Assembly (NCBI GenBank): GCA_965222425.1
Contig: CBDCTW010000023.1
Location: 1 to 64,000 of the forward strand
Direction: 5' to 3'
DNA: 64,000 bases
Source: CBDCNP01 sp965222425
Lineage (GTDB): Bacteria > Acidobacteriota > Vicinamibacteria > Marinacidobacterales > DATDRI01
Part shown: piece after piece, positions 37,161 to 46,222 of the stretch
How the letters are laid out: every line of letters begins with the position of its first letter
Numbering within the stretch: the stretch's first letter is position 1
The notes under the pieces: generated by a model
Database searches by the model: none
Seen by the model: the letters and a program-made list of their open reading frames with translations, nothing else
What the model was told of the DNA's origin: nothing
Made by a program: the position numbers and the translations under genes

Positions 37161-38099
37161 ATGTTCCTTCTCGGGCAGGAGATCGGTAAGTATCAAATCC
37201 TCCAGACCCTAGGCAGCGGCGGCTTCGGCACCGTCTATCTGGTCAAGGACACTTGGATCGACAAGAAGTTCGCGATCAAAGTTCCGCACCATCAGAGCGT
37301 CGATTTCACCGAGCTTCTTCGGGAGCCCAGGCTGCTTGCCGCCCTCGATCACGACAATATTGTGCGAATCGTCACCGCCGAGAAAGCGGACGAGTATTTC
37401 TTCATCGTCATGGAGTTGGTCGAAGGCGAAACTCTGGAAGCGCTCCTAACTCGGGACAAGGTGATCGACCTCCCGCGGGCGCTGGCATTCTCCCGACAGA
37501 TCTGCGCTGGCGTAGAGCACGCTCACCGCCAGGGTGTCCTGCACCGCGATCTTCGTCCAGGGAATATTCTTATCACCGAGTCGGGCGACGTCAAGATCGC
37601 CGATTTCGGTACCTCCCGGTTTTTAGAGATAGCCGATCACGCCTCCACCGTCATCGGGAGTCCCCCCTATATGGCACCGGAACAATTCCAGGGGCGGGCG
37701 GTCTTCGCTTCCGACGTCTACTCCATCGGAGTCATCATGTACGAGATGATGACCGGCTCACTTCCCTACTTCAGCACCAACCCTAGACAGCTGGAGAAGA
37801 TGGTGTCCTCGGGACGGCTAGTGCCTCCCAGGGAGCGAAACCGTGCCATCTCTCGCGAGATCGATGAAATCGTGCAAAAGGCTCTCGCTCCCGAGGTCAC
37901 CGACCGATATCAAGGGGCCGGTGAGCTCCTCGATGACCTGGCCACGGTCTCCGAGATCGACTATAGAGCGTCGCGCCTGACCGACATCCGGAAACGACTC
38001 AAGGCTCGCGAACGGCCCCCCAGCCGATTCTGCTGGCACTGCCGGAAGCCCCTCCACCACCGGGCAGAGAACTGTCCCTTTTGTGGCGAGAAACAGTGA
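37161..38099 (+). CDS. Hanks-type Ser/Thr protein kinase with C-terminal zinc ribbon
   Basis: A complete eukaryotic-like kinase domain fills residues ~10-275. Visible parts are the glycine loop LGSGGFGTVYL, the catalytic Lys in FAIKVP, HRDLRPGN catalytic loop (Arg in place of the usual Lys after the Leu), DFGTSRF and the APE motif in YMAPEQF. There is no transmembrane helix or PASTA domain. The C-terminal ~25 residues form a double CxxC ribbon (CWHCRKPL, CPFCGEKQ). HRDLR is an atypical loop that might affect catalysis, since the HRDLKPxN Lys contacts the gamma phosphate. Substrates unknown. Monocistronic; followed by the repeat cluster. Confidence 0.9.
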   Translation: MFLLGQEIGKYQILQTLGSGGFGTVYLVKDTWIDKKFAIKVPHHQSVDFTELLREPRLLAALDHDNIVRIVTAEKADEYFFIVMELVEGETLEALLTRDKVIDLPRALAFSRQICAGVEHAHRQGVLHRDLRPGNILITESGDVKIADFGTSRFLEIADHASTVIGSPPYMAPEQFQGRAVFASDVYSIGVIMYEMMTGSLPYFSTNPRQLEKMVSSGRLVPPRERNRAISREIDEIVQKALAPEVTDRYQGAGELLDDLATVSEIDYRASRLTDIRKRLKARERPPSRFCWHCRKPLHHRAENCPFCGEKQ

Positions 38100-38125
38100 C
38101 GCCTGGCTGCCAGGCTCCCGTCCCA

Positions 38126-38411
38126 GACGCCAAAATAGCGCGTTGCTGCTATCAACGAAGCCAGGTGTCCATGTTGGACGCCCCCTTTGGGGCGCCCAGA
38201 ACACCCTGGTGCTTCTAATCTGCGTGGGCAGGGCGCCCCCAAAATACCAGGGTGCCTTTAATCTGCGTGGACCAGGCGCCGGGCAAGCGGGCCCTTCCAG
38301 CGTGCCTAGCGTCAAAATAGGGACTGCTCGTATCAAGAAAGCCAGACGCCCTTTCAGATCCTGCTGGCCGCCAAGATACCGAAGTGCCATCTATCGAAGT
38401 GGCCGGGCGGC
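38126..38411 (+). repeat. Cluster of five palindromic repeat units
   Basis: Five same-orientation, divergent copies of a ~42-49-nt unit: 38126-38170, ~38189-38236, ~38232-38280, ~38309-38350, ~38366-38411. Each opens with GRCGCC/GCGTC plus CAAAAT or CAGAAC and closes with a complementary GGCGYC-type end. The first has an inner stem CGTTG-CTGCTAT-CAACG. Units two and three share TAATCTGCGTGG. The units fill the ~430-base gap between the kinase stop and the ilvE promoter. Spacing is irregular and the units diverge, unlike CRISPR. Confidence 0.7.
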
Positions 38412-38422
38412 GGCCGAACGTG

Positions 38423-38452
38423 TTGACAGGATTGGGGTTTTTGCCCTAGGAT
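38423..38452 (+). promoter_or_regulatory. Candidate sigma-70 promoter for ilvE
   Basis: Perfect -35 TTGACA (38423-38428), 18-base spacer, -10 TAGGAT (38447-38452), directly after the repeat cluster and 79 bases upstream of the ilvE start. Confidence 0.55.
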
Positions 38453-38531
38453 AGTATGATTAGAGCAATATCTGAACTTATTCCACCGGGAACAATTCAC
38501 GGATCGATCTGAGCACGGGTGAACACAATAG

Positions 38532-39500
38532 GTGCTGCCGAAATCTGAAAAAATCTGGATGAACGGTAAGTTCGTCCCCTGGGATGACGCGACCCTTCAC
38601 GTTGGCTCTCACGTCGTTCACTACGGGTCGGCTCTCTTTGAGGGAATTCGTTGCTACAACACGGCCAACGGGTCGGGGATCTTCCGGCTGGAGCCGCATG
38701 TGGAGCGTCTGTTCAACTCCTGCAAGATCTACAGGATGGAGATTCCCTTTAGCCTCGAGGATTACAGTAAAGCCATCGTCGAGACCATCCGCGTCAACTC
38801 CATGGACGAATGTTACATACGCCCCATCATCTATCGCGGCTATCACTCGCTGGGCGTTAACCCTTTTCCCTGTCCGGTGGAGTGCTGCATCATCGTCTGG
38901 AAATGGGGCAGGTACCTCGGCGAAAAGGCTGTGGCGGAAGGCGTCGATGTCCGCGTCTCCTCCTGGAATCGCGTCGCTCCCAACACCTTGCCGACAGCGG
39001 CAAAAGCAGGCGCCAACTACATGAACGCTCAGCTCGTCAAGATGGAGGCCCTCGTGGAAGGCTACGCCGAGGGTATTGCCCTCGACTCCTTCGGTTTCGT
39101 CAGCGAGGGCAGCGGAGAGAACTTGTTCCTAGTGTCGAATGGAACCTTGATGACCCCGCCCTATCAGTCCATGATTCTGCCGGGCATTACTCGAGATTCG
39201 GTGCTGACTCTGGCTCACGACGCAGGCATCCCGACCAAGGAACAGGTCATTCCTCGAGAGGCGCTTTATACGGCGGACGAGGTCTTCATGGTGGGGACTG
39301 CGGCCGAAATCACGCCAGTCCGCTCCATTGATAAGATCCCGGTGGGCTCCGGAAAGCGCGGCCCTATAACCAAACGCCTTCAAGATGAGTTTCTCGGAAT
39401 TCTAAGCGGCGAACGGGAGGACCGTCACGGCTGGTTCACTTACATCGCCGAAGCTTCTCGTGAGGGCTTCTCCAAGAAGGAAGCCGGGTCTACGGCCTGA
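38532..39500 (+). CDS. ilvE: Branched-chain amino acid aminotransferase
   Basis: PLP enzyme of fold class IV that transaminates Leu, Ile and Val with 2-oxoglutarate. Family landmarks: SALFEGIRCY, the PLP Lys in AAKAGANYMNAQL, GYAEGIALDSFGFVSEGSGENLF and DEVFMVGTAAEITPV. 322 residues from GTG 38532; the homologous segment IWMNGKFVPWDDA starts soon after. Intact. Confidence 0.92.
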   Translation: MLPKSEKIWMNGKFVPWDDATLHVGSHVVHYGSALFEGIRCYNTANGSGIFRLEPHVERLFNSCKIYRMEIPFSLEDYSKAIVETIRVNSMDECYIRPIIYRGYHSLGVNPFPCPVECCIIVWKWGRYLGEKAVAEGVDVRVSSWNRVAPNTLPTAAKAGANYMNAQLVKMEALVEGYAEGIALDSFGFVSEGSGENLFLVSNGTLMTPPYQSMILPGITRDSVLTLAHDAGIPTKEQVIPREALYTADEVFMVGTAAEITPVRSIDKIPVGSGKRGPITKRLQDEFLGILSGEREDRHGWFTYIAEASREGFSKKEAGSTA

Positions 39501-39565
39501 TGAAGATACCGGAAACGTCGACGACGATTCGGTCTGCATAAGCGAGATTTGAAAGAGGCGAAACG

Positions 39566-40723
39566 ATGCATATCAACGATCTCTTGAAGATCGCTTCGGA
39601 GCGTAAGGCTTCCGACTTGCACCTCAAGGTCGGCAGCCATCCCGTGCTCCGCATCAACGGAGAGCTTCTGCCTCTGGTGGAGATGAAGAGGCTCATGCAG
39701 GAAGACACCATCGCCATGGCGTTCTCCATCATGAGCAACCGTCAAAAGCAAAAGTTTAAGGATAATCTCGAAATCGATATCGCCTACAGCGTTCCCGGCC
39801 TAGGTCGCTTCCGTTGCAACGTGTTCCAACAGCGCGGAACGGTCGGTTTGGTCCTCCGCGTCATTCCGGTCAAGATTCTAACGATCCGGGAGCTTGGCCT
39901 ACCGTTGGTGCTCGAACAAATCGCTCAGGAAACCCGCGGACTCATTCTCTGCACCGGAACCACAGGTTCCGGTAAGTCGACGACCCTCGCCGCGATGATC
40001 GACTACATCAACGCGCATCGCTGCGAGCACGTCATGACCATCGAGGATCCGATCGAGTTCTTGCATCGAGACAAGAAATCCATCGTCAACCAGCGCGAGG
40101 TCGAGGTCGACACCAAGAGTTTCGCCGGCGCCTTGCGTAGCGCTTTGCGTCAGGACCCCGACGTAATCCTCGTCGGTGAGATGCGTGACTACGAAACGAT
40201 CGAGACCGCCATCACCGCCGCAGAGACGGGCCATCTCGTGCTCTCGACGCTGCACACCCTGGACGCCACGGAGACCATCAACCGAATCATTTCGGTCTTC
40301 CCGCCCCACCAGCAGAAACAGATTCGGCTGCAGTTGGCGGGCGTTTTGAAGGCGGTCGTCTCCATGCGATTGATCCCCCGTGTGGATGGCAATGGCCGAG
40401 TCCCCGCAGTCGAAGTGATGATCGCCACACCGTTCATCCGCGACTGCATCATCAACAAGGACAAGACCAAGCTAATCCACGAAGCGATTGCCGCCGGCGT
40501 TTCACAATACGGAATGCAGACCTTCGATCAGTCCATCTTCAATCTCTACAAGAAAGACCTCATCACCTACGATGAGGCCTTACGCCGGGCGAGCAACCCT
40601 GACGAGTTCAAGCTCAAGATCCAGGGGATCCAGTCCACCAGTGACCTGGCTCAAGAGGAGATGGAGAAGAGCATGTCCGACTTCATGGATGACCGGGGTG
40701 ATTCAGAGTTCGAATTCAGCTAG
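39566..40723 (+). CDS. pilT: Type IV pilus retraction ATPase PilT
   Basis: Hexameric ATPase that powers pilus retraction and twitching. N-terminal PAS-like domain (MHINDLLKIASERKASDLHL), Walker A GTTGSGKSTTLAAM, Asp box/Walker B (VILVGEMRD), His box (GHLVLSTLHT) and the C-terminal PilT/PilU signature (AGVSQYGMQTFDQSI). 385 residues. No other pilus genes are nearby, but the PilZ gene at 12.6 kb may belong to the same behaviour. The next gene, recX, overlaps its end. Confidence 0.93.
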   Translation: MHINDLLKIASERKASDLHLKVGSHPVLRINGELLPLVEMKRLMQEDTIAMAFSIMSNRQKQKFKDNLEIDIAYSVPGLGRFRCNVFQQRGTVGLVLRVIPVKILTIRELGLPLVLEQIAQETRGLILCTGTTGSGKSTTLAAMIDYINAHRCEHVMTIEDPIEFLHRDKKSIVNQREVEVDTKSFAGALRSALRQDPDVILVGEMRDYETIETAITAAETGHLVLSTLHTLDATETINRIISVFPPHQQKQIRLQLAGVLKAVVSMRLIPRVDGNGRVPAVEVMIATPFIRDCIINKDKTKLIHEAIAAGVSQYGMQTFDQSIFNLYKKDLITYDEALRRASNPDEFKLKIQGIQSTSDLAQEEMEKSMSDFMDDRGDSEFEFS

Positions 40724-41210
40724 AAAGGGCACGCGTACAAGCTCCAGCCGTTCGCCTCTGGAATTCGCCCTGCTCCGGCTGGCCCGACGCGCGCATAGCG
40801 AAGGGGAGCTCATCTCAAAAATGGATCGGGCCGGCTATGCGACGTCCGAGATTTCCGCGACCCTCCCCGAGCTTCGTAGCCGACATTACGTCGACGATCT
40901 CGCCTTTGCACAGACTTTCGCGCACACCGCACGAAGTCGCAAATACTGGGGACCGGCGCGGATCGCCCAGGGCCTCCGCAAACGCGGGGTCGCCGACTCT
41001 CACATCGAGCAAGCCTTAGCGGAAGCGTTTCCAGAGGGAGAATCAAGAATGGTTGCTGAAGTGCTCGAACGGTTCCGGCGCACCGATCGACGGCGCGGCA
41101 CGCCGCGCCAAAGACTGGCTCGGGCCTATCGGCATTTGTACGCCCGGGGATTCAGCCCCGAGGCGATTCGACAGGCTCTGCAAAGCCCTGCAGACAAAAG
41201 CACAGCATGA
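40689..41210 (+). CDS. recX: Regulatory protein RecX
   Basis: Small helical RecA modulator: EFALLRLARRAHSEGELISK, the RHYVDDLAFAQTFAHTA core, GPARIAQGLRKRGV and the C-terminal helical repeats (AYRHLYARGFSPEAIRQAL). ~174 residues. The start is uncertain: ATG 40689 or GTG 40698, both overlapping the pilT 3' end by 26-35 bases. No start codon lies between the pilT stop and the conserved region before Met 40821. No recA gene is in the window. Followed by alaS, a frequent recX-alaS neighbourhood. Confidence 0.8.
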   Translation: MTGVIQSSNSARKGTRTSSSRSPLEFALLRLARRAHSEGELISKMDRAGYATSEISATLPELRSRHYVDDLAFAQTFAHTARSRKYWGPARIAQGLRKRGVADSHIEQALAEAFPEGESRMVAEVLERFRRTDRRRGTPRQRLARAYRHLYARGFSPEAIRQALQSPADKSTA

Positions 41211-41232
41211 CTGAGTGGAGAATAAACACGAC

Positions 41233-43980
41233 ATGACATCCGCGGAGCTCAGGAAGCGCTTTCTCGGATTTTTCGAGAAACGGGGGCATCGTGTGGCTCC
41301 CAGCTCCTCGCTCGTGCCTCACGATGATCCGACGCTTCTCTTCATCAACGCCGGGATGAACCAATTCAAGGACGTCTTCCTTGGACTGGAGAAACGCGAC
41401 TACCGGCGCGCCGCCAGCGTGCAAAAGTGCGTGCGGGCTGGGGGCAAGCACAACGACTTGGAAAGCGTCGGCATGACGGCGCGGCATCACACTTTTTTCG
41501 AAATGCTGGGAAATTTTTCCTTCGGGGACTATTTCAAGAAGGATGCTATCGATTTCGGGTGGGACTTCCTCACCAAGGAGCTCGAGCTGCCACCGGAGAG
41601 ATTAGCGGTCTCGGTCTTCGAAGGCGACTCCGAGGTTCCGGCCGACGAAGAGGCCGCCCAGCACTGGGCTCGCTATGTGCCGACAGAGCGAATTCACCGT
41701 TTGGGTCGCAAGGACAACTTCTGGTCGATGGGAGACACCGGTCCCTGCGGACCGTGTTCGGAGATCCATTTCCACCAGGGCGATCACGTTTCCTGCCCCG
41801 AGCTCAAGGGGTGCCTTGGTGTGGCCTGCGAGTGTGATCGATGGCTCGAGATCTGGAATCTGGTCTTCATGCAATTCAACCGCGACGCCGACGGCAAAAC
41901 AGAGGCGCTCCCCTCTCCGAGTGTGGATACCGGCATGGGCTTGGAGCGGATCTCCGCGGTGTCGCAGGGAGTCGATAGCAACTACGACACCGACCTCTTC
42001 AAATCTTACCTCGCCGAGATCGAATCCTTGACTGGCGAGACCTACGGAGCCTCGGAACAGGACGATATTTCCTTCCGGGTCATTGCCGATCACGTTCGGG
42101 CAACTACTTTCCTCATCACCGACGGGGTGATGCCGCAGAACGAAGGTCGCGGCTACGTCTTGCGGAAGATCATGCGCCGGGCGATGCGTCACGGAAAACG
42201 TCTGGGCCTCGAGGAGCCGTTTCTCCACGAATTGACGGGCACGGTCGTGGAGCAGATGCAGGAGGCCTATCCGGAATTGTTGCTGGGCCAAGACCTCGTG
42301 AACCGTGTCGTGCACTCGGAAGAAGATAGATTCAAGTGCACCTTGGCTACCGGAATCGCCGCCCTGGAGAACGAGCTGGCTTTTTTGGAGACCTCTTTTC
42401 CCGACATGGCTCCACCGCGCCAGCAACCTCCCCGTGGCGGCCAAGTCAGTCCATTATTGCCCCCTAACGCCCCCACCTTGTCCGGCAAGGTCGCCTTCAA
42501 ACTTTACGATACCTTCGGTTTACCCCTCGACATGCTCGACGAGATCTCATCCGAACGAGGGATAACCGTCGATGCGGCGGGCTTCGAGAAAGAGATGGCG
42601 GAACAACGCCGCCGCGCCCGTGAATCGTGGAAGAAGGTCGCCCTCGACAAGAGTGTTGACAAGAGCATCTACGGGAACCTCCGCAATCGAGTAGAGACCG
42701 AGTTCCGCGGTTATGAGCGAACGGTGGTCGATGACGCGAAGGTTCTCGCTCTCACCCACGAAGATAACGAAGTTCCGGCCCTCGTCGAGGGTCAGGAAGG
42801 CGAGGTGTTCCTCGACTACACACCTTTCTACGCCGAAGGCGGTGGTCAGGTAGGCGACCGCGGAATTCTGTCCGGTCAAGAAGGCGTGGCCGATGTACTG
42901 GACACACAAGTGCCCATCCCCGGGCTCTACGCCCATCGAGTTCGCATCAAGAAGGGCACGCTCGCTCGTGACCAGAAGGTCGTGGCTCGTGTCGATGAGC
43001 AGACTCGGCGCTCCACCGCATCTCACCACACCACCACGCACATGCTCCACGCCGCGCTTCGCGAAACCTTGGGGCCGCACGTAAAGCAATCCGGTTCATT
43101 GGTGGCACCGGATCGCCTCCGTTTCGACTTCTCGCATTTCGCACCTGTGCAGCCGCGAGAGCTCGAAGCAATCGAAAGTCGCGTCAACGACAAGATCCAA
43201 GAGGACCTCGCGATCAAAACCGCGGAGTTGCCTCTCGACGAGGCTCTCGATCGAGGGGCCATCGCCTTCTTCGGGGAAAAGTACGGGGAACGCGTGCGCG
43301 TGGTCGAGGTACCCGATTTCAGTATCGAGCTCTGTGGAGGAACCCACCTTCACCACACCGGTCAGGCGGGTCTGTTCGTCCTGACGTCGGAATCCTCCAT
43401 TTCTTCCGGGGTGCGTCGGGTGGAGGCGCTGACCGGTCAGGCCGCGGTGGATTACGCTCGCTCTCAAAGACGGCTCGTAGAGGGCGTTAGCGAAGCTCTC
43501 CGGACGCAACCCGAAGCGCTCATCGCCTCGGCGGAACGCCTGCGTGACGAGCTCAAGAAACGCGAGAAAGAAATCGAGCAGCTGAAGCTCAAGCTAGCCA
43601 CCGGCTCCCCTCAGGCCGTCGAAGATCGAAGCACCGAGATCGGGGGAGTTCTCGTGTGGACACCGGAACCGCTACAGAACTACAACAAGAAGGAGCATCG
43701 TCAGTTCATGGATGCCTTCAAGAACAAGAACCGGAATCGCCCGTGGGTCGCCATCTCGGGAGCCATCAGCGACGGGAGGGTTTCGGTGATCGTCGAAGTG
43801 TCTCCGGACGTCACAAAAAAGCTCAGAGCCGACCAACTGATGAAGCGCTTGCTGCCCATCATCGACGGACGGGGGGGAGGGAAACCCGAACGTGCCGAGG
43901 CCGGCGGTCGCCATCCAGAGCAACTTGAGAATCTCTACGAAGAGGGACGGAAAACGGTTCGCGGAACACTCGGGGGTTGA
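41233..43980 (+). CDS. alaS: Alanyl-tRNA synthetase
   Basis: Charges tRNA-Ala and edits mischarged Ser/Gly. N-terminal catalytic core (MTSAELRKRFLGFFEKRGH, the motif RAASVQKCVRAGGKHNDLE, HHTFFEMLGNFSFGDYFK), tRNA-recognition helices, editing domain with the HHTTTHML zinc/editing site and CGGTHLHHTG, and a C-terminal coiled coil plus C-Ala domain. 915 residues from ATG 41233 (GTG 41215 is also in frame). The C-Ala glycine stretch is a shortened GRGGGKPE. Stop abuts the next ATG. Intact over 2.7 kb. Confidence 0.96.
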   Translation: MTSAELRKRFLGFFEKRGHRVAPSSSLVPHDDPTLLFINAGMNQFKDVFLGLEKRDYRRAASVQKCVRAGGKHNDLESVGMTARHHTFFEMLGNFSFGDYFKKDAIDFGWDFLTKELELPPERLAVSVFEGDSEVPADEEAAQHWARYVPTERIHRLGRKDNFWSMGDTGPCGPCSEIHFHQGDHVSCPELKGCLGVACECDRWLEIWNLVFMQFNRDADGKTEALPSPSVDTGMGLERISAVSQGVDSNYDTDLFKSYLAEIESLTGETYGASEQDDISFRVIADHVRATTFLITDGVMPQNEGRGYVLRKIMRRAMRHGKRLGLEEPFLHELTGTVVEQMQEAYPELLLGQDLVNRVVHSEEDRFKCTLATGIAALENELAFLETSFPDMAPPRQQPPRGGQVSPLLPPNAPTLSGKVAFKLYDTFGLPLDMLDEISSERGITVDAAGFEKEMAEQRRRARESWKKVALDKSVDKSIYGNLRNRVETEFRGYERTVVDDAKVLALTHEDNEVPALVEGQEGEVFLDYTPFYAEGGGQVGDRGILSGQEGVADVLDTQVPIPGLYAHRVRIKKGTLARDQKVVARVDEQTRRSTASHHTTTHMLHAALRETLGPHVKQSGSLVAPDRLRFDFSHFAPVQPRELEAIESRVNDKIQEDLAIKTAELPLDEALDRGAIAFFGEKYGERVRVVEVPDFSIELCGGTHLHHTGQAGLFVLTSESSISSGVRRVEALTGQAAVDYARSQRRLVEGVSEALRTQPEALIASAERLRDELKKREKEIEQLKLKLATGSPQAVEDRSTEIGGVLVWTPEPLQNYNKKEHRQFMDAFKNKNRNRPWVAISGAISDGRVSVIVEVSPDVTKKLRADQLMKRLLPIIDGRGGGKPERAEAGGRHPEQLENLYEEGRKTVRGTLGG

Positions 43981-44853
43981 ATGAGAGAAAGGACGCTCGC
44001 CGGATGGTGTTGGGGCGTAGCCCTGTCGCTCCTAGCGATTGACGCAAACGCGCAGATCTATGGCTTCACCAACGAAAAAGGTGTGCTCATTCTGTCCAAC
44101 GTTCCCACCGACTCTCGGATGAATCTCATCACGAGGAGGAGCCCCGAAGAGGCCGGCAAGATCTGGCGCTACAACGGACAATACGATCGTTTCATCCTGA
44201 GGGCGGCGCGAGAATCCGGGGTGGATCACGCCTTGGTGAAGGCAGTCATCGCGATCGAGTCGGCATTCAACCGCTTCGCTCGTTCCCACAAGGGAGCACA
44301 AGGGCTTATGCAGCTCATGCCGGAGACGGGCCGAAGATATGGCGTCGTGAACCCCTATGACCCCTGGCAAAATGTAAGCGCCGGCACCAGGCATCTTCGT
44401 GACCTGCTGGACGAGTTCAAGGATCTTCGGCTCTCGCTGGCCGCCTATAACGCGGGACCAACGCCGGTCCGACGCCTCAAAAGAGTGCCGCCTTACAAAG
44501 AGACGCTGAACTACGTGAAAAAGGTGCTAGCAGTCTACCGCGCCGGCTCCCGAGTCCGAATTACCAAGGGAGGTCGCACCTACAGTATCGACCGGCCGGG
44601 TGGCCGAACCAGGGTGCACGGAGGCCCAACGAAGACGGCAAAAGCCGCACCGCCACCTACCAATGCCTCCAAACCTATCGCAGGTCAGCCCAAGCCCGCG
44701 CCGGAAAACGATGTCGTTGGAACCGCCGCAACACGCGTTAATGACGTTTCCGCCGCGGAGTGTCGGTACTATCGCTACCGGGATCAAAATGGCGTCATCT
44801 ATATCACCAGGACACGGCCGTCCGGTTTAGAATACGAGCTTCTAGAGCCCTGA
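43981..44853 (+). CDS. Periplasmic lytic transglycosylase (SLT domain) with flanking DUF4124-like segments
   Basis: Signal peptide (~1-24, ending ANAQ) followed by a short DUF4124-like strand segment (YGFTNEKGVLILSNVP). An SLT domain follows (residues ~60-180) with the catalytic Glu in AIESAFN, GAQGLMQLMPETG, and SLAAYNAGP. Then come a Lys/Pro/Ala-rich linker and a C-terminal copy of the DUF4124-like motif (YRDQNGVIYITRTRP). It cleaves peptidoglycan glycan strands, forming 1,6-anhydromuropeptides. Directly after alaS (no gap), so probably cotranscribed. Bookending of the SLT by the same short motif is unusual. 290 residues. Confidence 0.88.
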   Translation: MRERTLAGWCWGVALSLLAIDANAQIYGFTNEKGVLILSNVPTDSRMNLITRRSPEEAGKIWRYNGQYDRFILRAARESGVDHALVKAVIAIESAFNRFARSHKGAQGLMQLMPETGRRYGVVNPYDPWQNVSAGTRHLRDLLDEFKDLRLSLAAYNAGPTPVRRLKRVPPYKETLNYVKKVLAVYRAGSRVRITKGGRTYSIDRPGGRTRVHGGPTKTAKAAPPPTNASKPIAGQPKPAPENDVVGTAATRVNDVSAAECRYYRYRDQNGVIYITRTRPSGLEYELLEP

Positions 44854-44887
44854 CAAGATTGATAGGATTGGCAGGCCGCAGAGGCCG

Positions 44888-46089
44888 ATGGCAGACAGTG
44901 CGCCGACTCCATTCGACCAGGGGTTGTTCTTTGTCCATCTCAACCGCGGAATGGAGAATTTCGAGCAACGCAACTTCGCGGTCGCAGAACGGGAGCTCGA
45001 AGCGGCCCGGCGCATGCGGCCTGCCGATCAGCGCGTCCTGAACCTCCTCGGACTGATCTACTTCAAGCGCGAAAAATACACCGAGTCGGCCGGTATTTAT
45101 CGCCGCCTCATCGACGGAAACCCCGACTCCTACATCCTGCATTTCAATAACGGTTTGAAAGCCTGCCGAGCCAGCTAGAGAGGGACAAGAAGACCGCGGT
45201 GACGAGACCGGCCCACTCCTCCCGACCGTCGTGCGACTCACCGACCCGGTCGTACCCGACCAACCTCTTAACGAAGTTGCTTCCTCGAAATCTATCTCCG
45301 CCGTGTCCAAGGACCTGTTCACGGCTGCGCGACTGGAGCGTCGAAAGGGTTCCCGGAGAAGCGGGGATCACACCCTGAGACTGAAGGTCCCGCCCATCAT
45401 AGCCGGCGAGATGACCGAGCAAACGCCCGATGACTCGCGCCGAGAGCCAACCTCGCTCGGGGAAGATGACGACGATCGCACGACGCATTTGGAGTCACAA
45501 TTGAGGCTCCGAGACGACAGCTTTCGATACCTCGAGAACAACCTGATGGAAGTAAGCTTTTCCGGAAAGGTCTTCATCAAACAAGGAACAATCTACAGCT
45601 ACAGTGGAAACCTGACGTTTTGGGTCAAGCCTCAGCGGGAGGAAGGAATGCCATCGCTGGTCATCGTCAGCGGTACCGGCCGTTTGTTGCTCACCGACCG
45701 CGGAAGAGAAATCACGGTGGTCCAAGTCAACGGTGAGGAGATATTCATGGAGCCCTCGCACCTACTCGCGTGTCAGGAAACGCTGACACCGCGTTACGCG
45801 GTCATCGAGCGGGAGGGCCGAGCTCCAACCCCAATTGCACGTGCTCTCTGTCCAAGGAACCGGCCTGGTGGCTCTTTCGGTAAGCACCAAGCCATTGGTA
45901 CTGGCGGTCACGCCCGGCTATCCGGTGAACGTCTCGAGCGCCAACGTGATCTCGTGGTCGGGAGACCTCACGCCCGGGATCGTCGAGGACGAGGCGCTCG
46001 CAGAGCTCATGTCGCCCCATTCCAGGACATCGCTCAATATCCGGCTGGAAGGCACAGGCAAAGTGATGATGGAGAAAACAACTCAGTAG
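44888..46089 (+). pseudogene. TPR plus AIM24-family protein, two frameshifts
   Basis: Three segments in successive frames make one protein. Residues 1-90 carry two TPRs (NRGMENFEQRNFAVAERELE; VLNLLGLIYFKREKYTESA). The middle frame (from ~45180) has a low-complexity linker and the start of an AIM24 beta-barrel domain (LENNLMEVSFSGKVFIKQGT, SYSGNLTFWV, VIVSGTGRLLLTD). The last frame (from ~45820) completes it (HVLSVQGTGLVALS, SANVISWSGDLTP, IRLEGTGKVMME). Frame breaks lie near 45165-45180 and 45810-45825, and the first may also hide a larger deletion. AIM24 proteins are of unclear bacterial function. Confidence 0.7.
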
Positions 46090-46134
46090 GGATGCTTGGC
46101 TCGGTTGATAGCGGCAACTTGTCCGTTTGGCGTC
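46090..46134 (-). repeat. Palindromic repeat unit after the AIM24 gene
   Basis: Minus-strand unit: GGACGCCAAAC, inner stem GTTG-CCGCTAT-CAAC, ending GAGCCAAGCATCC. It begins one base after the AIM24 stop, between two convergent genes. Confidence 0.6.
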
Positions 46135-46141
46135 CAGAGCG

Positions 46142-46222
46142 TCACTCGAAACCCATCCGGTCCAGAACAATCCCCCGCCCGCTCCGACGAATCGTGGTTT
46201 GACTTCCATCCGCGCCTTCGAG
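46142..46222 (-). pseudogene. Severed 3' end of the putative metallopeptidase gene
   Basis: Joining the flanks of the IS and keeping one copy of the 8-bp duplication continues the metallopeptidase frame (GEITLEG) by 23 residues, beginning ADGSQTT and ending RMGFE, to a TGA at 46142-46144. This is the original C-terminus cut off by the insertion. Confidence 0.8.

Noticed and set aside
38126..38411. CRISPR array
   Set aside because: Units diverge from each other, spacing varies (about 40 to 75 bases), units two and three nearly abut, and no cas gene is present.
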